DNA from: Desulfobacter sp.
Lineage (GTDB): Bacteria > Desulfobacterota > Desulfobacteria > Desulfobacterales > Desulfobacteraceae
DNA length: 64,000 nucleotides
Direction: 5' to 3'
Assembly: GCA_028768545.1 (NCBI GenBank)
Contig: CP054838.1
Coordinates: forward strand, 1,605,501-1,669,500
Notes under the pieces: model-generated
Databases searched by the model: none
Told to the model about the DNA's origin: nothing
What the model saw: the letters and a program-made list of their open reading frames with translations, nothing else
Shown here: positions 9,329 through 17,996 of the stretch, in pieces
Layout: every line of letters starts with the position of its first letter
Position numbering within the stretch: position 1 is the stretch's first letter
Program-made: the position numbers and the translations under genes

Positions 9329-10667
9329 ACATTTCAGCGTGAGATTCTGGCTGTTAACCCTGATGGCCCTGCCACTCTCTTTCTGGTCCCTGCCCTGGCT
9401 GAAAACCTGGTTTGAAACGGTCCCGGTTCTTTTAATATTTGCCGGCCTATTTGTTTTGATGGGCATCTGCCTGGGGCTGGGTTTGGATTTTCTGGGCACT
9501 GCCCGGTTAAAAAGCCTGGTACGGGAGGGAGAACTCTGGGAGCATGCCGGTATCATGGCCCGTGCTGAAAAAAAATACATCCAGGCCCTTGGCATGTTTG
9601 ACAGCGTCTGGGTATCCCCCTGGGCCGGTCGAAGATGCGAACCTATTCTGACCCGTGCGCTTGGGCGGTTTTTTTTGAATGGGGGAAGTCGGCATCCGGG
9701 ATTTAGGATGGCAGCTGATTTTAGCCTTAGGGCCAATCCCGGGGACAAAACCCTGGCAATGCTCTGGCTGGCCCGTTCCGGTGCTGCGGGCAGGGCTGAC
9801 GGTCAGGTTCAGTCGGTGTTGACGGCCCTGGCCGATGCCCATTATGATGATCCTGATATGGCATTGGCATTGGTCGGTCCGTTTTTGGACCTTGGCCGGG
9901 TGGATTATTCTGCCAGGCGGCTTTACCAGGGCTTTTTTGATGGGCCTGACGTTGTAGAAAAGGATGGGGCAGGGGCTTTAAAAGAGATCCGGGCCAGGAT
10001 TGATACCCTTGTCGGGGACCATGAAATGCGGTCCGGGCAGCATCTTTCGTTGAAATCTGACCCGGCCGCGGCCCCGGTTTTTGGGAAATATCAGACTGGG
10101 ACGGGTCAGGGGCTGGATGAGATTGAGATTCAAAGGGAGCTGGGCCCAGACTCTCTCGGTCAGGTGTCCGGGCAGCCAGTGTCGGTATCAGCCCGTATCA
10201 AAGGGCGTATTAAACGATGTTGGGCGGCAATCAGTGGCGTTCTGAGCCAGATCAAGCAAGGGGGGGTGACCCGATTTAAACAGATCCGGAAAAAAGAAAA
10301 ATTAGGCCTGTATTTTCGGGCCGGAGTCATGGGACTGATGGGGATCTGGCTGATTTTTTTTGTTTTTACCACCCTTTCCCATATGTTCAAGTCCACCCAG
10401 CCGCCCGGACAAAAGATCCATGTTTTGATTCCAAAAAAACTGACCATTCAGGTGGCCGCCTATCTCAAGCTCGTCCATGCAGAGCGTTATGCCGCAAGCC
10501 TAAAAGACAAAGGGATAGAGGCACACATTAAAAAAACCAAAGGCGGGGGTAAAACCTGGTATCTTGTGCGGGTCTCCTCATTTACAGACAAAAAAACTGC
10601 AGCAGATTTTGGAAACCGCCTTAAAGATCAAAAGATTATTGAAGATTTTTTTGTGAGCAATAAATAA
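9312..10667 (+). CDS. Multi-pass membrane protein with C-terminal SPOR domain
   Basis: A 451-residue protein with two hydrophobic segments near the N-terminus (about residues 12-32 and 38-60), a soluble region of about 270 residues, another membrane helix near 335-358 (GLMGIWLIFFVFTTLSHM), and a C-terminal SPOR domain from about 375 (LTIQVAAYLKLVHAERYAAS ... WYLVRVSSFTDKKTAADF). SPOR domains bind denuded glycan strands at division septa. The central region carries weak TPR character. GGAGG lies inside the end of the PBP1A gene, so the two are coupled. A role in septal or PBP1A-linked cell-wall synthesis is inferred. A small GC stem (10671-10692) follows before the convergent yedF. Confidence 0.75.
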   Translation: MRRLLRHFSVRFWLLTLMALPLSFWSLPWLKTWFETVPVLLIFAGLFVLMGICLGLGLDFLGTARLKSLVREGELWEHAGIMARAEKKYIQALGMFDSVWVSPWAGRRCEPILTRALGRFFLNGGSRHPGFRMAADFSLRANPGDKTLAMLWLARSGAAGRADGQVQSVLTALADAHYDDPDMALALVGPFLDLGRVDYSARRLYQGFFDGPDVVEKDGAGALKEIRARIDTLVGDHEMRSGQHLSLKSDPAAAPVFGKYQTGTGQGLDEIEIQRELGPDSLGQVSGQPVSVSARIKGRIKRCWAAISGVLSQIKQGGVTRFKQIRKKEKLGLYFRAGVMGLMGIWLIFFVFTTLSHMFKSTQPPGQKIHVLIPKKLTIQVAAYLKLVHAERYAASLKDKGIEAHIKKTKGGGKTWYLVRVSSFTDKKTAADFGNRLKDQKIIEDFFVSNK

Positions 10668-10698
10668 TTGCCCCGGCTTTGGCGACCGGGGGACTTGC

Positions 10699-11328
10699 TT
10701 ATAGATTCACCACCTTGTCGGCAAGCTGCATGGCGGTGACAATATCCAGCATATTGGTGGTCTGGCCCACCGCTTTTTTCTCCATCAGACTTAGATGGGT
10801 CAGGCAGGTTCCGCAGACCAGGATCGTAATACCATCGGCCTCAAAGGCCTTAAGTTCCTCTATTACGGCAGATTCCTCAATGGCAAGTTTTACCCCGCAA
10901 TTGACAAAGACCAGGCGCCAGAGATCCTCTCCCATTTCCTTGAGGGTTTTGATGAAGTTGATCATAAGCTTGCGGCCAAGCTCGTCATCCTCTTTGCCAA
11001 GGGTATCGGCGGAAATCATCACCATGATTCGCTGGGCGGGATCGGGGTTATCTTCACCGGTCAGGGCTGGTCCTGAACTTTGATTTGCCTGGGATATATC
11101 TCCATGGGCCTCGTCCCTCAATCCTTGGACAGTGGAAGACCTGCCGTCTGAGTTCACGCCCACCTCAAATCCGTTGTAGGATAAAAACCGGCTGACATTT
11201 TCCACTGCCGCGTCATTGTCAACAATGACCCTGATCTGGGTGAGCCCTTTTTCAGTTTCAATGCAGTTTTTTGTTTCTAGTACCGGGGCCGGGCAGTCCA
11301 TATTCCTGCAATCAATCTCTTTTTTCAT
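10699..11328 (-). CDS. yedF: YedF: TusA-like/DsrE-like selenium metabolism protein
   Basis: A 209-residue two-domain protein. Residues 1-75 form a TusA/SirA-like fold with the CPxP signature (MDCPAPVLETKN), and residues 100-209 a DsrE-like domain ending in a VCGTCLTHL cysteine motif. This architecture matches the sulfurtransferase-like selenium metabolism protein YedF, which usually co-occurs with selD and selenoprotein synthesis, and is taken to handle selenium or persulfide sulfur in the cytoplasm. It stands alone here. It makes selenium use by the host plausible, which matters when judging the in-frame TGA codons elsewhere in the window. Start ATG has AGGTGA upstream. Confidence 0.87.
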   Translation of the reverse strand: MKKEIDCRNMDCPAPVLETKNCIETEKGLTQIRVIVDNDAAVENVSRFLSYNGFEVGVNSDGRSSTVQGLRDEAHGDISQANQSSGPALTGEDNPDPAQRIMVMISADTLGKEDDELGRKLMINFIKTLKEMGEDLWRLVFVNCGVKLAIEESAVIEELKAFEADGITILVCGTCLTHLSLMEKKAVGQTTNMLDIVTAMQLADKVVNL

Positions 11329-11668
11329 CTTTGTCTTTCACCTGTGGGTGTTAATATAATTTTGATACGTCAGCGACCTTATCCGTTATTTTTCCTTTGA
11401 ACGCCGGGGAAAGAACAAGGGCGTGGTAAAATCTTATTTTTGCAATTGTATGGTAAGGGTGGACAGGGATGAAGTCAAATTGGGATCTCCAATACAAAAT
11501 GGAATCTGGATTGAAATAATAAATACCTTAAGGTGTGGCTCGGTGATGTGTTTTGAAAAAGAGGCGGGAACCGAGGATGATAAATCTTGCTTGTAAATCC
11601 TGTTTTTAAAAATATTTAAATTAAAAGATTTTGGGCCGGTCTGTTGGCTTCCCCTTGGGATGTGTTAT
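11329..11668. other. Intergenic stretch, no convincing gene
   Basis: About 340 bases between yedF and tetR, both leftward. A rightward 48-codon frame (11450-11596) opens with ATG but lacks a ribosome-binding site and any recognisable motif. The yedF promoter should lie at its left end; no clear -35/-10 pair stands out. Confidence 0.5.
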
Positions 11669-12313
11669 TTAAGGCGCTTTGGGCTTGATAGTTTTTCCCA
11701 GCGCCTTGATTCCTGCAATGGAAAATTGGGTGATATGATCTGCCATTCGGTTGATTAAGTCCTGGTCAAGGGGCTGGCCCAAAAAATAGGCCATGTCCCT
11801 GGGATTGATGGTCAGCAGGCTCCGGCATTGACTTGAAATGTTCAGTTCGCAGAATATAAGGGTTTCACGGTCCGGGGTTTGTCCCATGATGTTTTGGATA
11901 ATCTGGTGAAGTTTTTGCCGGTTGGGTTGGATTTTATCGTACCAGGCATCCTGGATCAGTCCGGTGGGATTGACCAGTTCCATCATATAAAGCCGGCTGA
12001 AAGCGCCTTTTTCTCCGGTATCGGTGAACTTGTTCATCAGGTTTTGAATATATTTTTGAAGCTGTTCCTGGGGAGAACAACCCTCCATGTCGGCAAATAG
12101 AGTCTCTCCAAATCGGTCAACTGAATATTGCCAGGACTCAATATAAAGCCCTGCTTTATCTTTGAAATAATAGTTGATTGATGCCTGGTTGGCGCAGGCT
12201 TGCTTGCAGATATCCGCCACCCGCGTCTTGGTGTATCCGTTTTGGGAAAACATTTTACAGGCTGCGTTTAACAGTCGTTTACGGGTTTCTTTGCCATCTC
12301 CCCTTTTTGCCAT
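11669..12313 (-). CDS. TetR/AcrR family repressor, divergent from RND pump
   Basis: A 214-residue regulator. The helix-turn-helix is clear in residues 8-55 (TRKRLLNAACKMFSQNGYTK ... QASINYYFKDKAGLY), and the ligand domain resembles the CecR/YbiH (DUF1956-like) group. It is transcribed away from the adaptor/transporter pair, the standard layout for local repression of efflux. A 6-bp inverted repeat (AATTTA/TAAATT) sits in the shared promoter and may be its operator. Inducer unknown. Confidence 0.87.
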   Translation of the reverse strand: MAKRGDGKETRKRLLNAACKMFSQNGYTKTRVADICKQACANQASINYYFKDKAGLYIESWQYSVDRFGETLFADMEGCSPQEQLQKYIQNLMNKFTDTGEKGAFSRLYMMELVNPTGLIQDAWYDKIQPNRQKLHQIIQNIMGQTPDRETLIFCELNISSQCRSLLTINPRDMAYFLGQPLDQDLINRMADHITQFSIAGIKALGKTIKPKAP

Positions 12314-12383
12314 TTTTTTTTGCCTTTTTTCGGGTCAGCAGGTCCTGGTGTTTACAGATCTGAATTTGTGCAATTTTAATAAT

Positions 12384-12412
12384 TTGACAATTTACACTCG
12401 TTTGGATAAATT
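12384..12412 (+). promoter_or_regulatory. Sigma-70 promoter of the RND operon with overlapping dyad
   Basis: TTGACA (12384-12389), 17-bp spacer, TAAATT (12407-12412). An inverted repeat AATTTA (12389-12394)/TAAATT (12407-12412) spans the spacer and would place a bound TetR dimer across RNA polymerase contacts. The repression model is inference. Confidence 0.6.
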
Positions 12413-12463
12413 ATCTTAAATCATCGTTTAAAACAAGCATTTAATTTTAAAAAGGAAGATGCC

Positions 12464-13795
12464 ATGCGCTCACCCAATGGATTTGTTTTAATTTTATTTT
12501 CAGTTTTCTTATCCGGTATTGCAGCAATGGGGTGTGACAGGCAGCAGGCATTTTCACCGCCCCCCCCTGTACCTGAGGTGGCCTTTATCCGCATTGAGCC
12601 CCAACCTTTGATGCTTACCACGGAACTGCCCGGCCGGACCTCTGCATGGGAGGTGGCCCAGATCCGGCCCCAGGTCAGCGGCCTCGTCCAAGAACGGCTG
12701 TTTACAGAAGGGGCCAATGTTAAAAAAGGCCAGGCCCTTTATCATATTGATCCTGCCCCTTTTCAGGTCGCCCTGGACAATGCCCGGGCCAACCATCTGG
12801 CCTCTCAACGGACAGCGGACCGTGAACGGGCAGCCCTCCAGGCCAGTATTGCCGATTTGGCAAGGCTTGAGGCAAATCTTGATCTTGCCCTGAAAAACAG
12901 GGAAAGATATGAGACCTTGTTTGAAAAAAAGGTGGTCTCTACCATTCAGCGGGACCAGTTCGTGACCGAGGCAAAGGCCGCAGCAGCGGCATTCAGTGCA
13001 GCCCAGGCCCAGGTGGAAAGCCGCAGAGGAGCTGTTGCCGCAGCCCTTGCCGGCATCCAGCAGGCCGAAGCCATGATGAAGACAGCACGGATCAATCTGT
13101 CTTACACCCGTATCATTGCGCCGATTTCAGGCCGCATCGGAATGTCTGCCGTTACCCGGGGCGCCATGGTGACGGCATACCAGGCCCAGGCCCTGGCAAT
13201 CATTCAGCAGATGGATCCCATTTATGTGGATGTGCCCCAGTCCACAACCCAGCTGCTCAGGCTGAGAAAGCGGCTGGAACAGGGGCGTATCAGCCAGGAC
13301 GGGAGCGGCCAGAACAAGGTGGGCCTGATCCTTGAGGATGGTACGGCCTATCCTGTCCAAGGTGTCCTGGAATTTCAGGATATCACCGTGGACCCCACCA
13401 CAGGCTCAGTTATTCTCAGAGTGGTTTTTTCCAACCCCGACAATTTGCTGCTTCCGGGCATGTTTGTCCGGGCATCCGTAAAAGAGGGGACCCATGACCG
13501 GGCGGTTTTGATTCCCCAGCAGTCTGTGTCAAGGGATCCAAAGGGCAATCCTGTTATTTTTACCTTGGATGATGACAATAAAGTCCGTGCCAAAATGCTG
13601 ACCCTTGACCGGGCCATTGGTGACCAATGGCTGGTTTCATCCGGTCTTTTACGTGGGGACCGCCTGATTGTCGAAGGTATCCAGAAGGTTCGTCCCGGGG
13701 CCCTTGTCCGTCCCGTTCCCCTTGAGCCAGGGCCTGTGGCAAAGGAACAAAAGAAGGATAACCCCCTTGAAAAATCCGTGGACGGAGGTCAATAA
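12464..13795 (+). CDS. RND efflux periplasmic adaptor lipoprotein (AcrA/MexA type)
   Basis: A 443-residue membrane-fusion protein linking an RND pump to an outer-membrane channel. A lipoprotein signal ends at AAMGC (Cys about 25). The lipoyl half-motifs (VSGLVQERLFTEGANVKKGQ and YTRIIAPISGRIGMSAVTRG) flank an alpha-helical hairpin of about 100 residues, followed by beta-barrel and membrane-proximal domains. AAGGAAG precedes the ATG. The stop TAA shares a base with the start of the transporter (TAATG), so translation is coupled. No TolC-type gene follows, so the channel must be encoded elsewhere. Confidence 0.92.
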   Translation: MRSPNGFVLILFSVFLSGIAAMGCDRQQAFSPPPPVPEVAFIRIEPQPLMLTTELPGRTSAWEVAQIRPQVSGLVQERLFTEGANVKKGQALYHIDPAPFQVALDNARANHLASQRTADRERAALQASIADLARLEANLDLALKNRERYETLFEKKVVSTIQRDQFVTEAKAAAAAFSAAQAQVESRRGAVAAALAGIQQAEAMMKTARINLSYTRIIAPISGRIGMSAVTRGAMVTAYQAQALAIIQQMDPIYVDVPQSTTQLLRLRKRLEQGRISQDGSGQNKVGLILEDGTAYPVQGVLEFQDITVDPTTGSVILRVVFSNPDNLLLPGMFVRASVKEGTHDRAVLIPQQSVSRDPKGNPVIFTLDDDNKVRAKMLTLDRAIGDQWLVSSGLLRGDRLIVEGIQKVRPGALVRPVPLEPGPVAKEQKKDNPLEKSVDGGQ

Positions 13796-16700
13796 TGCTC
13801 TCTAAATTTTTTCTGGACCGTCCTGTTTTTGCCTGGGTCATTGCCATTGTGCTGATGGTGGCAGGCGGTCTTGCCATTTATAATCTGCCCATTGCCCAGT
13901 ATCCGCCCATAGCTCCCCCCTCCATTGCCATAGATGCCTTTTATGCCGGGGCTTCTGCGGAAACCGTTGAGAACAGCGTGACCCAGATCATCGAACAGAA
14001 GATGACCGGTTTTGATGATATGCTCTATCTTTCTGCGACCAGCGATTCTTCAGGGGCCGCCCGAATTGAATTGACCTTTGCGCCGGGGACGGATCCCGAC
14101 CTTGCCTGGGCCAAGGTACAGAACAAGCTCCAGTTGGCCATGGCCAGTCTTCCCGAGGTTGTCCAGCGCCAGGGGGTGAGGGTGAGCAAGTCCACAAGAA
14201 ATTATCTGCTCGTGGTCTCCCTGATTTCAGAGGACGGGCGCATGGATGGAAATGATTTAAGGGATTATGCCCAGTCCACCCTGGAAAAGGTGCTGGCCCG
14301 GGTGCCGGGTGTGGGCGAAGTGACCACCTTCGGCACCCAGTACGCCATGCGGGTCTGGCTTGATCCCAACAAGCTGACTAATTTTCATCTGACCATTGAG
14401 GATGTGATGGCTGCCCTTAAAGGGTATAATGTGGAGGTCTCTGCCGGTCAGTTCGGCGGATCTCCGGCAGTCAAGGGCCAGCGGTTGAACGCCTCCATCG
14501 TGGTCCAGAATCTGCTCAAGACTCCGGATGAATTTGGTGCCATTCCCCTTAGAATCAACCCGGACGGCTCTGCGGTTCGGATTCGGGATGTGGGGCGCAC
14601 CGAGCTTGGAACCGAGCAGTATGATGTGGCAGCCCACTATAATGGGATGCCTGCAGGCGCACTTGCCATCCGTCAGTCTGCCGGGGCCAATGCATTGGCA
14701 ACGGCCAAAGCCGTCCGGGACAAGCTTGACGAGATGAGTCAGTATTTTCCTTCGGGCATGAAGGTGGTATATCCCTACGATACCACCCCTTTTGTCTCCG
14801 TGGCCATTGAAGAGGTTTTTGCCACCCTTTTGGAGGCCATTGTCCTGGTCTTTTTCGTGATGTATCTGTTCATGGGGAATTTGCGGGCCACTTTGATTCC
14901 CACCATTGCCGTACCTGTGGTGATTTTGGGAACCTTTGCCGTTCTGGGGCTGTTTGGCTTTTCCATCAATATGCTCACCATGTTTGGCATGGTTCTGGCC
15001 ATTGGCCTGCTGGTGGATGATGCCATTGTGGTGGTGGAGAATGTGGAGCGGATCATGGCAGAGCAGGGGCTCTCCCCAAGGGAGGCCACAGCCAAATCCA
15101 TGACGGAAATCACCAGCGCCCTTGTCGGCATCGGGCTTGTTCTTTCGGCTGTTTTCGGGCCCATGGCCTTTTTCCCCGGGTCCACCGGGGTGATTTACCG
15201 GCAGTTTTCCGTGACCATCATTGCCGCCATGCTGCTTTCCGTGGCCGTGGCCCTGATCTTGACCCCGGTGCTTTGCGCATCACTTCTCAAACCCGTGCCG
15301 CCGGGCCATGAACCCGCGGACAATGCCGTATTTTTCATGCGTCCCTTTTTCAGGTGGTTTGACCGCAGCTTTTTTAAATTCAGGGATCTGTACTTGAAAT
15401 TGGTGGGCCATTCCCTCGCACGTAAATTTCGATACTTTATGGTTTTTCTCATCATTGTGGGCGGCATGGGATTTTTATTCGGCAAAATGCCCACAGCCTA
15501 TCTGCCGGATGAGGATCAGGGCCTGATGTTTGTCCAGGCCATTCTCCCTGCAAACTCCAGCCTGGAACAGACCCGTGATGTGCTGGAACGGGTTAAGGAT
15601 CACTTTCTTGAAAATGAAAAAGAGGCCGTGGAATCCATTATGACCATTGCAGGGTTTGGATTTTCCGGCAGGGGGCAGAATGTGGGAATGGCATTTGTCA
15701 GGCTTCGGGACTGGGAATTGCGGAAAAGCCCGGAGTTGAAAGTCAAGGCTGTTGCCGGCAGGGCCATGGGGATGTTTTCAACCATCCGGTCGGCCATGGT
15801 CTTTGCATTTGCCCCGCCCGCAGTTGTGGAACTGGGCCAGGCCAACGGGTTTGATTTTCAGCTTCTGGACCGGGGCGGCATCGGTCATCGTGCGCTCATG
15901 GCCTCCCGGAATCAGTTGATGGGCATGATTGCAAAAGACCCAAGGCTCACCCGGGTCCGTCCCAACGGCCTTGAAGATGTGCCCGAGTACCGGATTGATG
16001 TGGACTGGGAAAAGGCAGGCGCCCTTGGGGTGGCCATTACCACCATCAACAGAACCATTTCAGCGGCATTCGGCAGCGCCTATGTCAATGATTTTATCCA
16101 GGCAGGACGGGTAAAACGGGTCTTTGTCCAGGCAGATGCCCCTTTCCGCCGCCTGCCCAAAGATTTGGAAAAACTTTACGTTCGCAATACCGCAGGTAAA
16201 ATGGTGCCCTTTTCCGCCTTTGCCACTGGCCATTGGACCTCGGGTTCCCCAAAACTGGAACGGTTCAACGGATTTCCCTCGATGAACATCTGGGGAGAGG
16301 CAGCTTCGGGCACAAGTTCTGGTGAGGCCATGACCGCCATGGAAGAGGCTGTGGCACGGCTGCCCCGGGGCGTCGGGTTTGACTGGACCGGGCTCTCTTA
16401 CCAGGAACGGATGTCCGGGTCCCAGGCACCCTTGCTCTACGGGTTTTCCATTCTGGTGATTTTTTTGTGCCTGGCCGCCTTGTACGAAAGCTGGCCCATT
16501 CCCATTTCGATTCTCATGACCCTTCCTCTGGGCGTGATCGGCGGGGTTATTGCCTCGTCCATGAATGGCCTGCCCAACGATGTCTACTTTCAGATCGGGC
16601 TTTTAACCATTCTGGGGCTGACCACTAAAAATGCCATTCTCATTGTCCAGTTTGCAAGATCCCGGGTGGACGAGGGGCTGGGGCTGGTTGAGGCCACCCT

Positions 16701-16983
16701 TGAAGGGGCAAAACTGAGGCTGCGCCCCATCATCATGACTTCCCTGGCATTTGGATTCGGGGTGCTTCCCCTGGCCCTGGCCAGCGGAGCCGGGGCCGGT
16801 GCCCAGAGAGCCATCGGCATCGGGGTCCTCGGCGGGGTGGTGACCTCTACCCTATTGGTGATTCTTTTTGCACCTTTGTTTTACGTCATGATCTATAAAC
16901 TTTTCGGCAAGCACAGGGGAAAGGTTTCCATGGCCCATAACCCAGATGAGCAGGGTAAAGACATAAACAAGACAGGGGTGTAG
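13795..16983 (+). CDS. RND multidrug transporter, HAE1 (AcrB) type
   Basis: A 1062-residue proton-driven inner-membrane exporter with the duplicated layout of six membrane helices, each half with a large periplasmic loop. The proton-relay aspartates are present near 407-408 (GLLVDDAIVVVEN) as is the lysine near 944 (GLTTKNAILIVQF). N-terminus MLSKFFLDRPVFAWVIAI is the family hallmark. It probably exports hydrophobic toxins, detergents or antibiotics; substrate range cannot be read from sequence. The gene ends directly at the edge of a MITE-like repeat that has landed within a base or so of its stop codon. Confidence 0.93.
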   Translation: MLSKFFLDRPVFAWVIAIVLMVAGGLAIYNLPIAQYPPIAPPSIAIDAFYAGASAETVENSVTQIIEQKMTGFDDMLYLSATSDSSGAARIELTFAPGTDPDLAWAKVQNKLQLAMASLPEVVQRQGVRVSKSTRNYLLVVSLISEDGRMDGNDLRDYAQSTLEKVLARVPGVGEVTTFGTQYAMRVWLDPNKLTNFHLTIEDVMAALKGYNVEVSAGQFGGSPAVKGQRLNASIVVQNLLKTPDEFGAIPLRINPDGSAVRIRDVGRTELGTEQYDVAAHYNGMPAGALAIRQSAGANALATAKAVRDKLDEMSQYFPSGMKVVYPYDTTPFVSVAIEEVFATLLEAIVLVFFVMYLFMGNLRATLIPTIAVPVVILGTFAVLGLFGFSINMLTMFGMVLAIGLLVDDAIVVVENVERIMAEQGLSPREATAKSMTEITSALVGIGLVLSAVFGPMAFFPGSTGVIYRQFSVTIIAAMLLSVAVALILTPVLCASLLKPVPPGHEPADNAVFFMRPFFRWFDRSFFKFRDLYLKLVGHSLARKFRYFMVFLIIVGGMGFLFGKMPTAYLPDEDQGLMFVQAILPANSSLEQTRDVLERVKDHFLENEKEAVESIMTIAGFGFSGRGQNVGMAFVRLRDWELRKSPELKVKAVAGRAMGMFSTIRSAMVFAFAPPAVVELGQANGFDFQLLDRGGIGHRALMASRNQLMGMIAKDPRLTRVRPNGLEDVPEYRIDVDWEKAGALGVAITTINRTISAAFGSAYVNDFIQAGRVKRVFVQADAPFRRLPKDLEKLYVRNTAGKMVPFSAFATGHWTSGSPKLERFNGFPSMNIWGEAASGTSSGEAMTAMEEAVARLPRGVGFDWTGLSYQERMSGSQAPLLYGFSILVIFLCLAALYESWPIPISILMTLPLGVIGGVIASSMNGLPNDVYFQIGLLTILGLTTKNAILIVQFARSRVDEGLGLVEATLEGAKLRLRPIIMTSLAFGFGVLPLALASGAGAGAQRAIGIGVLGGVVTSTLLVILFAPLFYVMIYKLFGKHRGKVSMAHNPDEQGKDINKTGV

Positions 16984-17212
16984 ACCGCATATTTCACGAA
17001 TTGATTTTGCTTTAGCTGCAAGGCGTCAGGCCGTAGCGACTCTACTGCGAACGGTCTTCAACGACGCAGATGAGATAAAATCGGTTCGCCCGAAGGGTGA
17101 CTACCCTTGGAATTGGTTTGGTAAGTAATTATAACTTGTTGTATTTAAAGAAATTAATATCCGGTTTCCTCAAATTGTCAGTTTCTGACCTTCAGGTTAT
17201 GAAATATTCGGG
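16984..17212. repeat. MITE-like inverted-repeat element, copy 1 (uninterrupted)
   Basis: About 229 bp bounded by imperfect terminal inverted repeats: it opens ACCGCATATTTC and ends GAAATATTCGGG. The body contains internal pairing arms (GCGTC/GACGC and GTAG/CTAC around 17023-17069) that could fold in DNA or RNA. It carries no coding capacity. A second copy lies at 50087-51769, also directly after a gene, interrupted by an IS256-family element. A TAGACCG direct repeat at 16981 and 17214 could be a target duplication but does not sit cleanly at the ends. It may now supply the 3' end of the RND transcript. Confidence 0.75.
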
Positions 17213-17313
17213 ATAGACCGGGTGGGTGCTGCTGTGAGCTGAAAAGCCTGTTTTCATAGGATGTTTTTGGCTTTGAAAATTGCCTGACTGACACAGGTTT
17301 GTCTGTAAAGAGA

Positions 17314-17595
17314 TTACTCAGAATGATCTTCAAGGGATTGGGGTAACGTTAGCGACAGGGCAAATTCGTTTCTTTTGCCGCCAAAACCCGTGTATTGTAA
17401 ACTGTTTACCACTTCTTGGGCAATATAAAGGCCCAGGGCATCAAATGAGGTCCGTTTGAGTTTCTTTTTGGTCCCTTTGGTAAAATATTGGGCCAGGGAG
17501 CCGCCAGGTCCTTCATACCCAATGGTAATATGAAGGCTGGTCTTGCCCAGACCAATGGAAATATCAATCCAGAATCTGTTATTCGGTGCGGCCAT
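17314..17595 (-). CDS. Small hypothetical protein (93 aa)
   Basis: A 93-residue frame of unknown function starting MAAPNNRFWIDISIGLGKTS. It lacks membrane segments or a signal peptide and has a basic patch (KGTKKKLKR, about residues 41-49). It follows the 51-residue gene upstream by 21 nt, in the same direction, so the pair may be one transcript. The ribosome-binding site is weak. I do not recognise the family; it could be a genuine small gene or a fragment. Confidence 0.45.
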   Translation of the reverse strand: MAAPNNRFWIDISIGLGKTSLHITIGYEGPGGSLAQYFTKGTKKKLKRTSFDALGLYIAQEVVNSLQYTGFGGKRNEFALSLTLPQSLEDHSE

Positions 17596-17616
17596 TTTTG
17601 CGCAATATGTAAAGAC

Positions 17617-17772
17617 TTATTCCACGGCAACACCATAAAGTTTGATCTGGGTATCATCAAATCCGTATTTTTTAAACACAGCCTCAAGAGAAGGCACGAC
17701 CAATGCAAATGTTTTCAGGTCCGGGGCCAGGGAAATGGTGAATATTTTTTCAAGGTTTTCCTTGTCAGGCAC
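17617..17772 (-). CDS. Small hypothetical protein (51 aa)
   Basis: A 51-residue frame starting with GTG ten bases after a perfect AGGAGG (17783-17788). It reads MPDKENLEKIFTISLAPDLK and continues with an acidic-hydrophobic pattern to ...KLYGVAVE. The strong ribosome-binding site argues it is translated. No motif is recognised. A GTG nine bases nearer the AGGAGG is too close to be used. It probably forms a two-gene unit with the 93-residue gene downstream. Confidence 0.5.
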   Translation of the reverse strand: MPDKENLEKIFTISLAPDLKTFALVVPSLEAVFKKYGFDDTQIKLYGVAVE

Positions 17773-17996
17773 GAAGTTCACTCCTCCTATAATCAAAATT
17801 TACCTAAGGATAGTCTCAATTCAAAAGGGTGTCAAACGTCGAGGCGGTCCTGATTTATTTTGACACTTCCATACCAGATATCGTTTGGTAAAAATTGAGA
17901 TAGTCATGATTGCAGGTTATTGTGCTTGCGGCATCATCGGAAGTTTACCAGCATTACTTCTGCCAGTCCGGCCTGTTTTGAATTTATGGACAGCAA

